Positions 7,144 to 9,262 of a stretch of 9,262 bases of DNA are shown here, piece by piece; the stretch's first letter is position 1, and every line of letters begins with the position of its first letter. This DNA is from Actinomycetes bacterium (GTDB taxonomy: Bacteria; Actinomycetota; Acidimicrobiia; Acidimicrobiales; Palsa-688). Under the pieces are notes generated by a model. The model did not search any database. It was not told the DNA's origin and saw only the letters and a program-made list of their open reading frames with translations. Location of the stretch: the NCBI GenBank assembly GCA_021827225.1, contig JAKAXG010000125.1, forward strand, positions 1-9,262, written 5' to 3'. Both the position numbers and the translations under genes were made by a program.

Positions 7144-8834
7144 CAGAAGAACTTCCCGTGCGACAGTTGCTCGACGATCGGCCCCAGCGACACCGCCGGG
7201 AAGAAGGTCAGGGCGCCGACGATGAGGATCACCCCGAGGAGCAGCCCGATGAACATGGGCCGGTCCGTGCGGAAGGTGCCGAGCGAGGCGGGAACCACCT
7301 GCTTGGCCGCCAGGGCCCCGGCCAGAGCCAGCACCGGGATGATGATGGCGAAGCGACCGAGAAGAAGGCCGACGACCTGGATGTTGTTGTAGAACGCCGT
7401 GTTCGAGCCGAGCCCGGCGAACGCAGAGCCGTTGTTGTTCGTGACCGACGTGAAGGAGTAGAGGATCTCGGAGAAGCCGTGCGGTCCGGCGTTGCCGGTG
7501 ACAGACCGCCCGGCGTGGATGGACACGGCGATCGCCGTCAGCACCAGGACGGTGACCGGCATTACCAGGACCCCGAAGGCGGCGAGCTTCACCTCCCTGG
7601 CCTGGATCTTCTTGCCCAGGTACTCCGGCGTTCGACCGACCATGAGGCCGCCTATGAACACGGTGATGATGGCGAAGAGCAGGATCGTGTAGAGCCCGCT
7701 GCCGACCCCGCCCGGGCTGACCTCGCCCAGCATCATCCCGGTCATGGTGGCGAAGCCGCCCATCGGGTTGTACGAGTCGTTGGCGGAGTCGACGCTGCCG
7801 GTCGACGTCTGCGTCGAGGTGATGTTGTAGAACGCCGAAGAGGTGTCGCCGAAGCGGACCTCCTTGCCTTCCATGTTCCCCGTCGGCTGGTGCGTGATGC
7901 CCGCGGCGGCGACCGCCGGATTCGGCTGGTGCTCGGCTGTGGCGCCGATGGCCAGCCAGCCGCCGAAGAGGACCGCCATGACCGCCAGCACCGCCACGCC
8001 CTGACGGATGCTGCCGACCATCTTGCCGAACGTGTAGGTGAGCCCCACCGGGATGCACAGGATCAGGGCCATCGAGAGGAAGTTCGTGAGGCCGGTGGGG
8101 TTCTCGAAGGGCATGGCCCCGTTGGCGTTGAAGAAGCCGCCGCCGTTCGTTCCGAGTTGCTTGATCGTCTCCTGCGATGCGACCGGACCCCGCGGGATGG
8201 TCTGCTTGGCCCCGTTGAGCAGGTCGTGCACCGTAGCCGGGCCGGCCAGGGTCTGTACCGCCCCCTGAGCCATGAAGACGATGGCGAAGACGAACGCGAT
8301 GGGCAGCAGCACGTAGAGCGTCCCCCGCACCAGGTCCACCCAGAAGTTTCCGATCGTCCGGGATCCCTTGCGGGAGAAACCCCGGATCAGCGCCACTGCA
8401 ACCGCGATGCCCACCGCCGCGCTGATGAAGTTCTGCAGCGCCAGGGTCCCCATCTGCGACAGGTACGACATGGTCGACTCGCCCGCATAGTTCTGCCAGT
8501 TGGTGTTGGTGACGAACGAGACGATGGTGTTCCACGCCAGCGCCGGCGTGACACCCGAGAGGTGCTGGGGGTTCAGCGGCAGGTGGCCCTGCAGCCGCAG
8601 CAGCGCGTATCCGATCAGCAGCATCACCCCGGTGAAGACGATCACCGAGGCGCCGTAGCGCTGCCACGTCTGCTCGGACTCCGGGTCGACCCCGATGACC
8701 CGGTAGATGGGGCTCTCGATGAAAGCCAGCCAGCGGGTCCGTCCCTCGTACACCGACACCATGTAGGAGCCGAGGAATCGCCAGGCGATGGCCACCACCA
8801 CCACCATGGCCACGATCGTCCAGGCGAACCCCAT
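7143..8834 (-). CDS. kdpA: KdpA, potassium-binding and channel-like subunit
   Basis: The 563-residue integral membrane subunit that binds K+ and passes it to KdpB. Four pore-loop segments of the channel-like fold are visible: TNTNWQNYAGE (109-119), GTNGGGFFNANG (228-239), STGSVDSANDSYNPMGG (344-360) and SVTNNNGSAFAGL (463-475), separated by about ten hydrophobic helices. Length matches E. coli KdpA (557). In the third loop N352 precedes the D-S pair, where I recall His in several relatives. The ATG (8834-8832) shares a base with the kdpF stop (TGATG), and GGAG lies 8 bases upstream inside kdpF. The stop shares a base with the start of the first usp gene. Confidence 0.98.
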   Translation of the reverse strand: MGFAWTIVAMVVVVAIAWRFLGSYMVSVYEGRTRWLAFIESPIYRVIGVDPESEQTWQRYGASVIVFTGVMLLIGYALLRLQGHLPLNPQHLSGVTPALAWNTIVSFVTNTNWQNYAGESTMSYLSQMGTLALQNFISAAVGIAVAVALIRGFSRKGSRTIGNFWVDLVRGTLYVLLPIAFVFAIVFMAQGAVQTLAGPATVHDLLNGAKQTIPRGPVASQETIKQLGTNGGGFFNANGAMPFENPTGLTNFLSMALILCIPVGLTYTFGKMVGSIRQGVAVLAVMAVLFGGWLAIGATAEHQPNPAVAAAGITHQPTGNMEGKEVRFGDTSSAFYNITSTQTSTGSVDSANDSYNPMGGFATMTGMMLGEVSPGGVGSGLYTILLFAIITVFIGGLMVGRTPEYLGKKIQAREVKLAAFGVLVMPVTVLVLTAIAVSIHAGRSVTGNAGPHGFSEILYSFTSVTNNNGSAFAGLGSNTAFYNNIQVVGLLLGRFAIIIPVLALAGALAAKQVVPASLGTFRTDRPMFIGLLLGVILIVGALTFFPAVSLGPIVEQLSHGKFF

Positions 8835-8923
8835 CAGAACCGCTCCGCCTTGAACATCGCGAACCCGAGATAGACGAACATGGCGATCGACAGGGCCAGG
8901 AGCAGCCCATCAGCGACGGTCAT
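8834..8923 (-). CDS. kdpF: KdpF, small single-helix subunit of the K+ pump
   Basis: A 29-residue peptide reading MTVADGLLLALSIAMF then VYLGFAMFKAERF. It has one hydrophobic helix (about 6-23) and the KdpF-like tail Y-L-x-x-A-M-x-x-A-E-x-F, close to the 'YLxxALxxPExF' ending of known KdpF. In E. coli KdpF (29 residues) stabilises the KdpABC complex like an intrinsic lipid. The ATG (8923-8921) overlaps the stop of the small upstream reading frame as ATGA, with GGAG 5 bases before it. The stop overlaps the kdpA start by one base. Size, helix, tail and position immediately before kdpA all agree. Confidence 0.93.
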   Translation of the reverse strand: MTVADGLLLALSIAMFVYLGFAMFKAERF

Positions 8924-9003
8924 ATCCGCTCCAGCCCCCAGATCAGCGCCAGCATCGAAGCCACGAAGGCGACGACGCCCACAACAACCAGGAAATCAGC
9001 CAT
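8920..9003 (-). CDS. Small 27-residue membrane peptide upstream of kdpF
   Basis: A 27-residue reading frame beginning MADFLVVVGVV and ending LALIWGLERI. One hydrophobic helix fills residues 4-22, followed by a charged tail G-L-E-R-I. Its stop overlaps the kdpF start as ATGA, the coupling used elsewhere in the operon, and this argues for real translation. There is no clear Shine-Dalgarno before the ATG at 9003; the mRNA may be leaderless or have a very short leader. The frame stays open upstream to an ATG at 9117, but that extension reads like non-coding sequence and crosses the putative operator, so the short form is preferred. I recall similar tiny single-helix frames before kdpF in other high-GC bacteria, without a known function. 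It might be a second KdpF-like structural peptide or a leader peptide. Confidence 0.65.
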   Translation of the reverse strand: MADFLVVVGVVAFVASMLALIWGLERI

Positions 9004-9019
9004 GACGAAAGGATCAGCC

Positions 9020-9056
9020 CGCCAGTGGTAACGGCGCGGTGGACATCCCGCTGGCG
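9020..9056 (-). repeat. Inverted repeat able to form a hairpin upstream of the operon
   Basis: The arms CGCCAGTGG (9020-9028) and CCGCTGGCG (9048-9056), as written on the plus strand, pair over 9 positions with one non-Watson-Crick pair, around a 19-base loop. If transcribed on the minus strand this would lie just upstream of the first start codon. In DNA it could instead be an operator next to the T-rich tract. No T-run follows it on the minus strand, so it is not a terminator. Confidence 0.35.
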
Positions 9057-9074
9057 CCGGTAAAAAAACAGTGA
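9054..9074 (-). promoter_or_regulatory. Candidate KdpE operator (T-rich tract)
   Basis: On the minus strand the sequence reads CACTG, then seven T, then ACCGGCGCC. The E. coli KdpE-binding site upstream of kdpFABC, as I recall it, is a T-rich element containing CTTTTTTTACACCCCGCC. The two share T7-A-C followed by a C/G-rich segment. It lies 58 bases upstream of the first start codon of the operon. Similarity from memory and location are the only evidence, and a homopolymer match could be chance. Confidence 0.35.
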
Positions 9075-9127
9075 ACGGCGTTTCGGTGAGGCCCCTGCAC
9101 CAAAGGCCACCCGGCATGGCCCAACGA

Positions 9128-9149
9128 CTCTGGCCGGCGCCGGCCGGAG
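9128..9149. repeat. 22-bp near-perfect GC-rich palindrome
   Basis: A perfect 14-bp palindrome GGCCGGCGCCGGCC (9132-9145) is flanked by arms CTCT and GGAG that extend the dyad to 22 bp with one mismatched pair. Its right arm (9146-9149) is the potential Shine-Dalgarno of the plus-strand frame starting at 9159. It could be a regulator binding site or simply GC-rich sequence. Confidence 0.4.
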
Positions 9150-9158
9150 CGACGATGA

Positions 9159-9262
9159 ATGGTGGCGATGGTGACCCTGGAGGCCGAACCCGGCGCGGGA
9201 CGAGCGGGCGCCGGTGCGGCGCAGGACCGGCCCTCCGTCGGCCGGCGCCGCCTCCGCGACCT
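9159..9262 (+). CDS. Possible divergent gene, N-terminal fragment only
   Basis: An ATG at 9159 opens a frame that runs off the window end: 34 codons beginning MVAMVTLEAEP and continuing into an Ala/Gly-rich stretch and a basic segment S-V-G-R-R-R-L-R-D. Third positions are G or C in 30 of 34 codons, and GGAG lies 9 bases upstream, which fits a real start. The visible part has no recognisable domain. In so GC-rich a region long open frames arise by chance, so the call is tentative. If real, it is divergent from the kdp operon. Confidence 0.3.
   Translation, partial: MVAMVTLEAEPGAGRAGAGAAQDRPSVGRRRLRD

Larger units (their letters stand above)
9004..9158. promoter_or_regulatory. Probable kdp promoter region, possibly divergent
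   Basis: No supported gene lies here. The region sits upstream of the first gene of the minus-strand operon and, if the plus-strand frame at 9159 is real, between two divergent genes. It contains the only A/T homopolymer of note in the window (9062-9068), an inverted repeat with loop (9020-9056) and a GC-rich palindrome (9128-9149). I could not pick a convincing -35/-10 pair on either strand. No potassium-linked riboswitch of the ydaO (c-di-AMP) type is recognisable. Confidence 0.5.

Noticed and set aside
7158..8873. Long plus-strand open frame antisense to kdpA
   Set aside because: Same shadow effect: low-complexity charged translation opposite a textbook KdpA.
6640..8910. 756-residue minus-strand frame that would fuse an N-terminal region to the first Usp protein
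   Set aside because: Most of it is out-of-frame kdpA sequence. Only the last 167 codons, after the ATG at 7143, encode the Usp fold.
9062..9068. T-run on the minus strand as an intrinsic terminator
   Set aside because: No stable hairpin ends immediately before the T tract on that strand, and it lies upstream of the operon's first gene. An operator or promoter role fits better.
8920..9117. 65-residue version of the small upstream peptide starting at ATG 9117
   Set aside because: The extra 38 residues read as non-coding GC-rich sequence with no family resemblance, and they would span the putative operator and hairpin. The internal ATG at 9003 gives a clean membrane peptide.
9004..9158. c-di-AMP (ydaO-type) riboswitch upstream of kdp
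   Set aside because: Considered because such switches control potassium transporters, but no recognisable conserved core was seen and the leader is short.
1..9262. tRNA, rRNA, CRISPR arrays, insertion sequences or attachment sites
   Set aside because: Nothing resembling these was seen by reading both strands; coding sequence is nearly continuous from 1 to 9003.

Overview
The window is very GC-rich, with coding third positions almost all G or C, and its proteins look most like those of high-GC actinobacteria or a neighbouring high-GC phylum. The taxon cannot be fixed from the sequence. Nearly all of it is one minus-strand operon for the high-affinity potassium pump KdpFABC and its two-component control system.

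In transcription order (high to low coordinates): a 27-residue membrane peptide (9003..8920), kdpF (8923..8834), kdpA (8834..7143), two tandem universal-stress-protein (Usp) genes (7143..6640 and 6643..6110), kdpB (6046..3962), kdpC (3962..3420), a receiver-only response regulator (3423..3001), a short kdpD-type sensor kinase (3004..1397) and kdpE (1419..718). Adjacent genes overlap by 1, 4 or 23 bases at every junction except usp2-kdpB, where a 63-base gap precedes a strong Shine-Dalgarno. At the low-coordinate end the C-terminal part of a DUF2254 membrane protein gene (1..726, plus strand) converges on kdpE and overlaps its last codons. At the high-coordinate end, 9004..9158 is the probable operon promoter region. 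It holds a T7 tract resembling the E. coli KdpE operator, a hairpin and a GC-rich palindrome. A divergent plus-strand gene may begin at 9159, but only about 34 codons are visible.

The pump genes themselves are canonical: KdpA carries all four K+-filter loops, and KdpB has the DKTGT, TGES and TGDGTND motifs. What stands out is the accessory and regulatory layer. KdpD lacks the whole N-terminal cytoplasmic half (KdpD domain plus Usp domain) that classical KdpD carries. The same operon encodes two free Usp proteins, wedged between kdpA and kdpB, and a second response regulator without an output domain. One reading is that sensing modules normally fused to KdpD are supplied in trans, with the receiver-only protein tuning phosphate flow between KdpD and KdpE. 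That reading is inference. The gene content and domain absences are read directly from the sequence.
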